Of a stretch of DNA of 35,255 nt, positions 17,308-25,841 are shown in pieces. Position 1 is the first letter of the stretch; each line of letters starts with the position of its first letter. The notes under the pieces were generated by a model that saw nothing but the letters and a program-made list of their open reading frames with translations, was not told where the DNA came from and made no database searches. Origin of the DNA: Bacteroidales bacterium (GTDB lineage Bacteria > Bacteroidota > Bacteroidia > Bacteroidales > UBA932); assembly GCA_016285455.1 (NCBI GenBank), contig JAEEQS010000016.1, positions 1 through 35,255 of the forward strand, in the 5' to 3' direction. A program made the translations under genes and the position numbers.

Positions 17308-18177
17308 ATGGACTTCTCCCGAATTCTATCAATACTTCTTCAGGCTCTGGAAGGAGCAGCAGTGATTACCGCCCTGGTAATCCTGATGATGGCTCTCATA
17401 GAATACCTTAACATAGAAAACCGCGGAAGGTGGTTTTCTTCCATAAAGCATTCCCCTATCCGCCAGAGTATTGCAGGAACCCTTCTGGGAGCAATCCCCG
17501 GATGCGTGGGAGGCTTTGCTTCGGTTTCTCTCTACACCCATTCCATAATCGGGGCGGGAGCCCTGATTTCAACGATGATTGTCTCTACCGGAGACGAGGC
17601 ATTCGTGCTTCTGGCAACATCGCCGAAGCTATTTTTCAAGCTGCTTGCAATACTTTGCGTCATAGCTTTTTGCGCCGGAATTGCCATCAGTCTCTTTAAT
17701 AATAAGCGCCAAAAGTGCCTGTGCCCAGAAAGCTTTCAGATTCATCAGGAAGACAAGGCACACAAAGACAGGAACTTCAGGCATTTTCTGAAAGATCACG
17801 TATGGGGGCATATAGTAAAGAAGCATCTTCTGAGCGTGTTCCTATGGTCATTCGGAGCATTGATACTGTGCGGATTCCTGACTGAATACATAAACGTAGA
17901 AGACTGGATTTCTGGCCACGAGGGCTATATGCCGCTGGTAGTTCTGGCTGCCGCCGCAATAGGACTGATTCCCCAGAGCGGCCCCCATATGGTGTTCATC
18001 CTGCTTGTGGCCCAGGGCACTCTTCCATTCTATGTGCTTCTGGCAAGCGCCATAAGCCAGCAGGGCCACGTATCCCTCCCGCTTCTGGCCCAGAGCAAAA
18101 AGAGCTGGCTAGTCAGCAAAGCCTTCTGCGCAGCTCTGGGAATAGCCGCTGGAATGGCTGGCTTCCTTTTGAGCTGA
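17308..18177 (+). CDS. Multi-pass permease, putative heavy-metal/manganese exporter family
   Basis: The 289 residues form about eight to ten membrane segments. Two halves look duplicated: GAIPGCVGGF...GAGALISTMIVSTGDEAFVLLA (about 61-103) and GLIPQSGPHMVFILL...FYVLLASAISQQGHVSLPLLA (about 219-261). The cytoplasm-sized loop between them (about 132-173) holds two cysteines in KCLC and six histidines (146, 152, 159, 164, 168, 173), a pattern suited to metal binding. This resembles the putative 10-TM heavy-metal exporter family (ArsP_2, also annotated as putative manganese transporter). Substrate and direction are not established. Its ATG directly follows the meaB stop codon with no gap. Confidence 0.65.
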   Translation: MDFSRILSILLQALEGAAVITALVILMMALIEYLNIENRGRWFSSIKHSPIRQSIAGTLLGAIPGCVGGFASVSLYTHSIIGAGALISTMIVSTGDEAFVLLATSPKLFFKLLAILCVIAFCAGIAISLFNNKRQKCLCPESFQIHQEDKAHKDRNFRHFLKDHVWGHIVKKHLLSVFLWSFGALILCGFLTEYINVEDWISGHEGYMPLVVLAAAAIGLIPQSGPHMVFILLVAQGTLPFYVLLASAISQQGHVSLPLLAQSKKSWLVSKAFCAALGIAAGMAGFLLS

Positions 18178-18219
18178 TAATTGCTTATCTTTACCATAGG
18201 AAATCAAAACACAAAAGAT

Positions 18220-18597
18220 ATGAAGAAAATAGTAGCAAGCCCCAAGGCACCGGCAGCTGTAGGAACTTACAGCCAGGCAGTTATAGCAGACAATACCATC
18301 TACGCATCAGGCCAGCTCCCTATTGATCCAGCAACTGGAGAATTTGTTCCGGGAGGATTCAAGGAGCAACTCACCCAGGTATTCACAAACCTTAAGAACG
18401 TGCTTGAAGAAGGCGGATTTAATATGAGCGACGCAGTAAAAGTAACCTGCTATCTGCAGGATCTGGCAAACTTCGGAGCTCTGAATGAAGTCTATGCAAA
18501 ATTCTTCAGCGAACCTTATCCTGCAAGAGTAGCCTACCAGGTTGCAGCCTTGCCGAAAGGCGCAATGGTTGAAGTTGACATCATCGCAGTAAAATAG
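18220..18597 (+). CDS. ridA: RidA family reactive intermediate deaminase
   Basis: RidA proteins hydrolyse reactive enamine/imine intermediates made by PLP enzymes such as threonine dehydratase. The 125-residue protein matches the family in length and starts MKKIVASPKAPAAVGTYSQA. It contains the conserved IYASGQLPIDPATGE and the C-terminal signature PARVAYQVAALPKGAMVEVD with the substrate-binding arginine. I chose the ATG at 18220 because the 13 codons upstream do not match the family. A near match to the -7 element (TATCTTTA, 18185-18192) lies in the 42-base gap after the permease gene, so it may have its own promoter or be part of that operon. It converges on rho with seven bases between stop codons. 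Confidence 0.93.
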   Translation: MKKIVASPKAPAAVGTYSQAVIADNTIYASGQLPIDPATGEFVPGGFKEQLTQVFTNLKNVLEEGGFNMSDAVKVTCYLQDLANFGALNEVYAKFFSEPYPARVAYQVAALPKGAMVEVDIIAVK

Positions 18598-18604
18598 GCT
18601 GCCG

Positions 18605-20374
<1,770 letters not shown>

Positions 20375-20403
20375 ATAAAAATGTGTAAATAAATTGGGAA
20401 CAA

Positions 20404-20441
20404 AGGGATCTTTTGACCCTGTCTGCGGGAGAGTCCCGCAG
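20404..20441 (-). promoter_or_regulatory. Two-hairpin 5' leader of rho
   Basis: On the minus strand CTGCGGGA (20441-20434) pairs perfectly with TCCCGCAG (20430-20423) around a three-base loop. A second stem, AGGGTC/GATCCCT (20420-20404), follows with one bulge. Both lie in the roughly 70-base leader between the predicted promoter and the rho ATG. Neither has a T-run, so they are not simple terminators. Rho autoregulation through its leader is established in E. coli; that this leader acts likewise is inference. Confidence 0.6.
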
Positions 20442-20451
20442 AAATAGTACG

Positions 20452-20480
20452 CAAATATACAAATTTTCCGGAAATTGCAA
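20452..20480 (-). promoter_or_regulatory. Promoter of rho
   Basis: TATATTTG on the minus strand (20459-20452) matches the -7 consensus exactly. TTG (20480-20478) lies 18 bases upstream. The expected transcript start (about 20443-20447) places the first leader hairpin almost at the 5' end of the mRNA. Confidence 0.65.
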
Positions 20481-20481
20481 T

Positions 20482-20511
20482 AAAAAAACCGGTCTTGAAA
20501 GGCCGGTTTTT
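20482..20511 (-). terminator. Intrinsic terminator after pepD
   Basis: On the minus strand AAAAACCGG (20511-20503) pairs with CCGGTTTTT (20492-20484), loop of ten bases, followed by more T. It lies about 30 bases past the pepD stop and just before the rho promoter. The stem is flanked by A and T runs on both sides, so it could work in both directions, but only the minus strand has a gene leading into it. Confidence 0.85.
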
Positions 20512-20541
20512 CAAGCAATATTCACCATCGGGAATAAAAGG

Positions 20542-21978
20542 CTACTTGATTGTAACCAGAAGCTGCTCAAGGAATTTGACAAACTTGTCCAGAGATGCCA
20601 AATCCAGTTTCTCGCCAGGAGCGTGTACACCCCTCAGCGTAGGGCCGAAAGAAATCATATCCCATTCAGGGAATTTGAGGCTGAACAGTCCGCACTCCAG
20701 TCCTGCAGGGGTGACGATAACCCGTGCGTCTGTCTTGAAGAGCTTCTTGTATACCTTCTTGCAGTGCTCCAGAATCGGTGAATTCAGTTTAGGAATCCAT
20801 CCCGGATACTCTCCTTCGTGGGTAACCTTTGCTCCTGCCATAGCCCAGCAAGCCTCCATCTGCTGAGCCATCCAGCGCCTCTCGCTAACAACAGCGCTTC
20901 TCTGGCTAGAACCAATTACGATCTTGTTGCCAGGCTTCATCTTTATGGAAGCAAAGTTGGTGGAAATCTCAATCAGTCCAGGAATGGTGTCGCTGATCTT
21001 GTAAGAGCCGTGAGGACAGGCTACTCCAGCAAAAATCAGAGAAGCGGCGGTGTTAGGGTCAATGGCCTTTGCCTTGCACTCTACAGGAACCAACTCCATC
21101 TGAACTCCAGGGTCAGGGATTGCAAATTCTGCCTTTACCTCATCTCTTACCTGATTGAATATCTTTACAACGGAAGCCTTTGCGTTCTTCGGGAATCCGA
21201 AAACGGCGTGAGCGTCTCTAGGTATAGCGTTGCGCTTGTTGCCGCCGTCTATCTCGTAAAGCTCGATGCTGTGCTTGTCCAGAATCTTGTAGAGGAAACG
21301 CATCAGCATCTGGTTGGCGTTCACGCGGTTCTTGTTTATGTCATCTCCGCTGTGGCCGCCCTGGCTTCCGAATACCCTTGCCCTGTATTTGAGATACTCT
21401 TTTGTCTGTGGAACAGCCTTGTAGGTGAATACTGCAGTGGTGTCTATTCCGCCGTTGCAACCTATGCAAAGCTCTCCCTCATCCTCCGAATCCAAATTGA
21501 GAAGAATCTTTCCAGTGCAGAAACCCTTCTCCAGAGCCTCGGCTCCGTCGAGTCCGGTCTCCTCGGATATGGTGAACAGGGCCTCCAGCTTGCCGGTCTT
21601 CATCTTAGGGTCTGTCAAAGCCGCCAGCTGAGCGGCCATTCCAATGCCGCAGTCAGCTCCAAGTGTAGTATCCTTGGCTATCATCCAGCCATCCTCAATG
21701 CAGTATTTGATAGGATCCTTGGCAAAGTCGTGCTTAACACCCAGGTTCTTCTCGCAAACCATATCGCAATGGCTCTGCATAATGATGGTTGGAACCTTCT
21801 CCATTCCCTTGTCTGCCTTCTTGGTAAGAAGAACGTTGCCAACCTTGTCTTTCTTTGCTCCGAGCTTGTGCTTCTTGCCAAAATCCAGAAGCCACTTGAT
21901 TATTTTTTCCTCGTGTCCGCTTTCACGGGGTACAGTTGTAATCTCCTTGAAGATTTCAAGAACTTTCTTGCTGTCCAT
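20542..21978 (-). CDS. pepD: Aminoacyl-histidine dipeptidase (PepD, M20 family)
   Basis: This cytosolic zinc dipeptidase cleaves carnosine-like and general dipeptides. The 478 residues show the M20 metal and catalytic residues. IIMQSHCDMV supplies His70 and Asp72, DTTLGADCGIGMA supplies the bridging Asp109, and FTISEETGLDGA supplies the general base and metal ligand at Glu139/Glu140. LNLDSEDEGELCIGCNGGID, a lid-domain stretch GSQGGHSGDDINKNRVNA and a C-terminal VTPAGLECGLF follow. This layout is that of PepD rather than other M20 peptidases. The start at ATG 21978 is well supported (MDSKKVLEIF). It follows dnaA by 35 bases and is closed by an intrinsic terminator, so dnaA–pepD may form one unit. 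Confidence 0.94.
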   Translation of the reverse strand: MDSKKVLEIFKEITTVPRESGHEEKIIKWLLDFGKKHKLGAKKDKVGNVLLTKKADKGMEKVPTIIMQSHCDMVCEKNLGVKHDFAKDPIKYCIEDGWMIAKDTTLGADCGIGMAAQLAALTDPKMKTGKLEALFTISEETGLDGAEALEKGFCTGKILLNLDSEDEGELCIGCNGGIDTTAVFTYKAVPQTKEYLKYRARVFGSQGGHSGDDINKNRVNANQMLMRFLYKILDKHSIELYEIDGGNKRNAIPRDAHAVFGFPKNAKASVVKIFNQVRDEVKAEFAIPDPGVQMELVPVECKAKAIDPNTAASLIFAGVACPHGSYKISDTIPGLIEISTNFASIKMKPGNKIVIGSSQRSAVVSERRWMAQQMEACWAMAGAKVTHEGEYPGWIPKLNSPILEHCKKVYKKLFKTDARVIVTPAGLECGLFSLKFPEWDMISFGPTLRGVHAPGEKLDLASLDKFVKFLEQLLVTIK

Positions 21979-22013
21979 AACTATGTATTATTTGTTTGTT
22001 TACAATCGTCTGA

Positions 22014-23426
22014 TTACTTGCCGTTTTTGAGCTGACGCTCCAGGTCTGCAACATAGCGTCTGATGTTGCGGTCTGTATCTATCAGGTCAGAAACGGTACT
22101 GCAGGCGTGGAGAACCGTAGCGTGGTCCTTTCCTCCCATCTGGCTGCCGATGGATGCAAGGGAGGTCTTTGTGAGATTGCGTACAAGGTACATCGTAATC
22201 TGGCGGGCCTGAACGATTTCCCTCTTGCGGGTCTTGGAAACGATGGTTTCAGGAGAAATCTTGAAGTAGTCGCACACCGTATTGCGGATCCTCTCCAGAG
22301 AAATCTCTGAAGAATCCACATTCACTATCTGCTGGGTAACTTTCTTTGCAAGTTCCAGAGTTATGCTTTCCCTGTTGAAGGTGGAATGGGCCAGAAGCGT
22401 AAGTATCGTTCCCTCAAGTTCCCTGACGCTTCCCGTTACCTTTGAAGCCAGATAATTGACCACCTCTTCAGGAAGCACGATTCCCTCGTTGGCGCTCTTG
22501 GCCTTTATGATTTTCACTCTGGTGTCAAAGTCCGGAGTCATAATCTCCGCGGTAAGCCCCCACTTGAATCTCTGGATCAGCCTTGTCTCCATATCCTGGA
22601 GATTGCCAGGAGCCACGTCAGAAGTCAGAATGAGCTGCTTTCCAGCTTGCTGGAGATGGTTGAAAATATGGAAGAAAGCATTCTGAGTGCCGCTCTTGCC
22701 CTTGAAATACTGGACATCGTCCAGAATCAGCACATCTATCAGTTCGTAGAAATGAAGGAAATCTGGAATCTTGTTGCCTACAGTTGCTTCCTGGTACTGA
22801 GTCTTGAAGGTGTTGGCGCTTACATAAAGAACTTGTTTTTCCGGATGCAGCTCCTTGACTTTCAGACCTATTGCCTGAGAAAGATGAGTCTTTCCAAGCC
22901 CAGATCCGCTATGGATGAACAAAGGGCAGAAAGGATTGTTGCCCGGAGATAAAGCCACCTTTTCTCCCGCGCTTCTGGCAAGGCGGTTGCAAGGGCCCTC
23001 TATAAAATTCTCAAAGGAATACTTTGGATTGAGGTTAGGGTTGATGGTAAGCTTGCGGATTCCCGGGATTACAAAAGGATTGATCGGCTCCCTGTCGTTC
23101 CTCGGGAAAGGAATTGGCTGGTTGCCTGCCACCTCAAGCCTCTGGTGAGGATAGGCCACTGTGCTGTTTACGAACTGGATATTGTAGAACAGATTCACCT
23201 TGCCACCTATAACCCTCTTTAAAGTCTTGCCCAGAATATCCACTAGAGGCATTTCCTCCAGATGGTGCATATGGGCGTCTGACGGAACCTCTATGGTGAG
23301 GCTGCTTCCAACCAGAGAAACTGGCCTAACTGGCAGGAACCATTTCTGGAACACAGCATCAGGAACGTTGCTCTTTATGATTTGAAGACAACGGTCCCAT
23401 ACCTCTATGTGATTGCTTTCGCCCAT
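22014..23426 (-). CDS. dnaA: Chromosomal replication initiator DnaA
   Basis: DnaA binds DnaA boxes at oriC and melts the origin. The 470-residue protein has domain I at the N-terminus (HIEVWDRCLQIIKSNV, VFQKWFLPVRPVSL) and a short linker. The AAA+ core has Walker A in FIHSGSGLGKTHLSQAIG, Walker B LILDDVQYFKGKSGTQ and the sensor region ILTSDVAPGNLQDMETRL. Domain IV has the DNA-binding signature GGKDHATVLHACSTV. I place the start at ATG 23426 (MGESNHIEVW), three codons inside the longest open frame, which begins with TTG. It is followed by pepD. The upstream 200 bases contain no recognisable DnaA boxes. Confidence 0.97.
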   Translation of the reverse strand: MGESNHIEVWDRCLQIIKSNVPDAVFQKWFLPVRPVSLVGSSLTIEVPSDAHMHHLEEMPLVDILGKTLKRVIGGKVNLFYNIQFVNSTVAYPHQRLEVAGNQPIPFPRNDREPINPFVIPGIRKLTINPNLNPKYSFENFIEGPCNRLARSAGEKVALSPGNNPFCPLFIHSGSGLGKTHLSQAIGLKVKELHPEKQVLYVSANTFKTQYQEATVGNKIPDFLHFYELIDVLILDDVQYFKGKSGTQNAFFHIFNHLQQAGKQLILTSDVAPGNLQDMETRLIQRFKWGLTAEIMTPDFDTRVKIIKAKSANEGIVLPEEVVNYLASKVTGSVRELEGTILTLLAHSTFNRESITLELAKKVTQQIVNVDSSEISLERIRNTVCDYFKISPETIVSKTRKREIVQARQITMYLVRNLTKTSLASIGSQMGGKDHATVLHACSTVSDLIDTDRNIRRYVADLERQLKNGK

Positions 23427-23629
23427 TAAACTCAATGATCTTAGAAAAAAAAAGCGCCGTGGTTTGGCAGAACAAAAATGGTAAATAAAAAGTTTAAAAA
23501 AAATATCTCCAGCTATTGTTTTTTTGCAGAAAAATATAAGAGCCCTATAAATCAGCGCGAAAAAATTTACTCCTTTGCAAAAGATGTGATATCAACCAGT
23601 TACATCAAATTGCGTAGCTAAATATCTAA
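23427..23629 (-). other. AT-rich intergenic region upstream of dnaA
   Basis: These 203 bases between the MCE gene and dnaA are rich in A/T, with several homopolymer runs, including nine T on the minus strand (23453-23445) about 20 bases before the dnaA start. I see no exact TAnnTTTG promoter element, no TTATCCACA-like DnaA boxes, no tRNA and no convincing stem-loop. The dnaA promoter must lie here, but I cannot place it. Confidence 0.6.
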
Positions 23630-24541
23630 TCAGAACACACTTACTTTGATGTATTTTCTAGGATTAGCCTTTATCTTTTTTACGATTTGATCTATATCGT
23701 TGAGCAAGCTGTCTACGGAATTATGGAGATCGCTGCTTCCCATCAGTTTTCCGGTGGTTGATTCAGGAGACTGAAGCTTCTCTAGCATAGCGTTAAGCTT
23801 GTCCAAAGATTCCTGAAGCCGAAGCGCTGAAAGGTTTTCCGCAGTCTTGTTCACGTTTGCTATAGCACCCTTGAGATCTCCGTCTGGAGCGCTGAGATCC
23901 TGAGTTATTGTATTGATATTCTTCAGCGATGAAGAAAGGTCTGGAGTCATTCCGTTCAGCGATGCGGAAAGCCTCTGGATGTTGGCCAAGGAACCGTCCA
24001 GCCTCTTGAGGGAGGAATGCAGATCCTGCCTTGCAGCGGAATCCAGAGTCTGGTTCACCGATGCCAAAACGGAATTCAGATTGTCTACGGTTTCCTCCAA
24101 CTTGTCTTTCAGCGGACCCACGTAACCATAGAGGACGCTCAGCATATCCGGAACGCTCTTGCCCTTTAGGGTATCCCCGTTGCGCGCCCCTATCTCAGAC
24201 TGCCCCAGCGCCAGCCTCAAAGCCTTGCCGCCCAGAAGATTGGATGAATAAACCTCAGCCCTTGTGTCTATAGGAATAAGGTAATCGTTGGTTACGTTAA
24301 AACTAACCAGAAAACTGTCGCGGACCGGATCCAATTTTATCTTCTCGATTGTGCCAACCTTAAAGCCCCTTATATAAATCGGTGACGTTGGCGCAAGCCC
24401 TTCTACTTCCGGAAGATAAGTGTGGTATACGCTTCTCTTCTTGAATATGTCATAGCCCTTTAGGAAGTTAAGTGCAAAGAAAAGAGCCACGCCAATCGCG
24501 ATGACGAAAATGCCTATTTTCTGGCTGCTGGATATTTTCAT
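23630..24541 (-). CDS. MCE/MlaD-domain protein
   Basis: The 303-residue protein has one N-terminal membrane anchor (about residues 9-27). A single MCE domain follows (about 38-115; EGLAPTSPIYIRGFKVGTIEKI, then NLLGGKALRLALG). Residues about 130-290 form a long helical coiled-coil-like region with repeated LNSVLASVNQTLDSA-type heptads and a GKLMGSSDLHNSVD segment. MCE proteins form periplasmic rings or tubes that carry phospholipids between membranes; MlaD is the type member. No ABC permease (MlaE) or ATPase (MlaF) is adjacent, so it may work with a transporter encoded elsewhere. It begins 14 bases after the amidase stop codon and is likely co-transcribed. Confidence 0.9.
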   Translation of the reverse strand: MKISSSQKIGIFVIAIGVALFFALNFLKGYDIFKKRSVYHTYLPEVEGLAPTSPIYIRGFKVGTIEKIKLDPVRDSFLVSFNVTNDYLIPIDTRAEVYSSNLLGGKALRLALGQSEIGARNGDTLKGKSVPDMLSVLYGYVGPLKDKLEETVDNLNSVLASVNQTLDSAARQDLHSSLKRLDGSLANIQRLSASLNGMTPDLSSSLKNINTITQDLSAPDGDLKGAIANVNKTAENLSALRLQESLDKLNAMLEKLQSPESTTGKLMGSSDLHNSVDSLLNDIDQIVKKIKANPRKYIKVSVF

Positions 24542-24555
24542 TTTCCTGGAATCTG

Positions 24556-25743
24556 TTATCTGGTTACAATTTTACCATTTTTTATCCCGATAATGAAGGC
24601 TTGAGGGAATTTTTTTCTCACGTCTGCCAAAATAGCCGCCGCTTCTTGTCTGGTTTTGTAATCTCCGTAATAATACTTGTAAAAGCCCTTATCGTAAATG
24701 TTCTGTACTCCCTTCAGGCCCTTGAACTCTGAGGAATTGCTCTTGAGACGCTTTTTGGCGGCCATAATCTGAATAGAGTAGCGGGTTGGGCTTTCCTGAA
24801 CCTGAGGTTCCGGAGCCTGCTCCTGAGTCTTTGAAGGAAGTTCCTGAGTCTGGGTCTGATTTTCAGGTTCAGGCTTTTCCGCCTTAGGGGTTGCGGCTGA
24901 ATCAGCCTGCTCAGGAACGGAATCATCCCCGGTGCCGTAACGGCTGCTGTAATCGTTGCAGTATCTGGTGATTGCATCTGCAAGGCGTCTGGCAATCCTC
25001 TGCTGGCCGTCCTGGGTAATAATCCTGGCCTTGTCTGCGGCGTTGGTCAGAAAACCGATTTCCGTAAGGACAGAAGGCATCGTGGTACGCCACAGAACCA
25101 GAAAACCTGCCTGGCGGACGCCCCTGTTCACACTTAACGGCCCTTTGCGATACTCATCCTGGATGAAGCTGGCAAACCTTATGCTCTGCTCGGAATAAGC
25201 GTTCTGGAGAAGGGAGAATATAATGTAGGACTCTGGAGAGTCTGGATTAAAGCCTTCATACTTTGTGGTATAGTCATCCTCCATCTTGATGACGGCGTTC
25301 TCCCTCTTTGAAACTTCAAAATTCTTGTCACTGACGTGAGAACCCATAGTATAGGTTTCGCTCCCGGATGGAACTACAGAAGGGTTGGCGTTCACGTGTA
25401 TGGAAAGAAACAGGTCCGCCTTGTTGCGGTTGGCTATGTCCGCCCTTTCTGCCAGAGGAATAAACACATCCCTTTTCCTTGTGTATATGACTTTTATGTC
25501 TGGATGTTCTTCCTCCAGTATCTTTCCAAGCTTGAGGGCTACAGACAGAACAATGTTCTTCTCGCTGTATTTGCGGTCTTTGCTCATGCAGCCGTGGTCG
25601 TGGCCGCCATGCCCTGGATCCAAAACAATGCACTTTACTTTTCCGCTTGAGTTCTGGGCATTGGCCACAGCGGCAGACAAAGCAAGAGATGCCGCTGCAG
25701 TAACAGCAGCCGCCAGAAGTCTTGCCAAGCGGAGAAGTCTCAT
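24556..25743 (-). CDS. N-acetylmuramoyl-L-alanine amidase with SPOR domain
   Basis: The 395-residue protein has a signal peptide (cleavage after ANA, residue 29). An Amidase_3 domain follows (about 37-268) with metal ligands in LDPGHGGHDHG (His45), YSEKNIVL (Glu61) and LSIHVNAN (His116), and the catalytic Glu in SVLTEIGFLTN. An insert of about 60 residues (MGSHVSDKNFEV to ESYIIFSLLQ) sits where AmiB/AmiC-type enzymes have their autoinhibitory helix. A Pro/Gln/Glu-rich linker leads to a C-terminal SPOR-like domain (YSIQIMAAKKRL to FIIGIKNGK) that binds denuded glycan at the division site. It cleaves the amide bond between MurNAc and the stem peptide during cell separation. It is followed by the MCE gene and is divergent from lptD. 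Confidence 0.93.
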   Translation of the reverse strand: MRLLRLARLLAAAVTAAASLALSAAVANAQNSSGKVKCIVLDPGHGGHDHGCMSKDRKYSEKNIVLSVALKLGKILEEEHPDIKVIYTRKRDVFIPLAERADIANRNKADLFLSIHVNANPSVVPSGSETYTMGSHVSDKNFEVSKRENAVIKMEDDYTTKYEGFNPDSPESYIIFSLLQNAYSEQSIRFASFIQDEYRKGPLSVNRGVRQAGFLVLWRTTMPSVLTEIGFLTNAADKARIITQDGQQRIARRLADAITRYCNDYSSRYGTGDDSVPEQADSAATPKAEKPEPENQTQTQELPSKTQEQAPEPQVQESPTRYSIQIMAAKKRLKSNSSEFKGLKGVQNIYDKGFYKYYYGDYKTRQEAAAILADVRKKFPQAFIIGIKNGKIVTR

Positions 25744-25781
25744 ATCGTTGCCTTTTTATAAATCGGTAACAAAAATATTGC

Positions 25782-25789
25782 TACATTTG
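25782..25789 (+). promoter_or_regulatory. -7 element of lptD
   Basis: TACATTTG matches TAnnTTTG and lies about 53 bases before the lptD ATG. No good -33 match is visible. It faces the amidase -7 element at 25801-25808, so the two transcripts start within a few bases of each other in opposite directions. Confidence 0.5.
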
Positions 25790-25800
25790 TACTTTGCTGA

Positions 25801-25808
25801 CAAATTTA
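25801..25808 (-). promoter_or_regulatory. -7 element of the amidase–MCE operon
   Basis: The minus strand reads TAAATTTG here, an exact match to TAnnTTTG, about 58 bases before the amidase ATG. The -33 region is weak. Confidence 0.5.
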
Positions 25809-25841
25809 CAAATAAAAGCTGAAAACAGACCTTAAAAGCAA

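Noticed and set aside
20375-20518. Longer Rho N-terminus starting at 20518
   Set aside because: That stretch contains the pepD terminator, the rho promoter and the leader hairpins; the Rho domain begins at the ATG at 20374.
20818-22035. 405-codon plus-strand open frame opposite pepD
   Set aside because: It lies antisense to a gene with all M20 catalytic motifs, its translation resembles no known protein to me, and it is explained by codon bias in the opposite frame.
23436-23475. Attenuator in the dnaA leader, from the nine-T run on the minus strand
   Set aside because: The only stem preceding the T-run is about three base pairs (GCC/GGC), too weak for an intrinsic terminator.
23427-23629. 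Chromosomal origin (oriC) next to dnaA
   Set aside because: The region is AT-rich, but I found no TTATCCACA-like DnaA boxes on either strand. In Bacteroidota oriC is often not beside dnaA.
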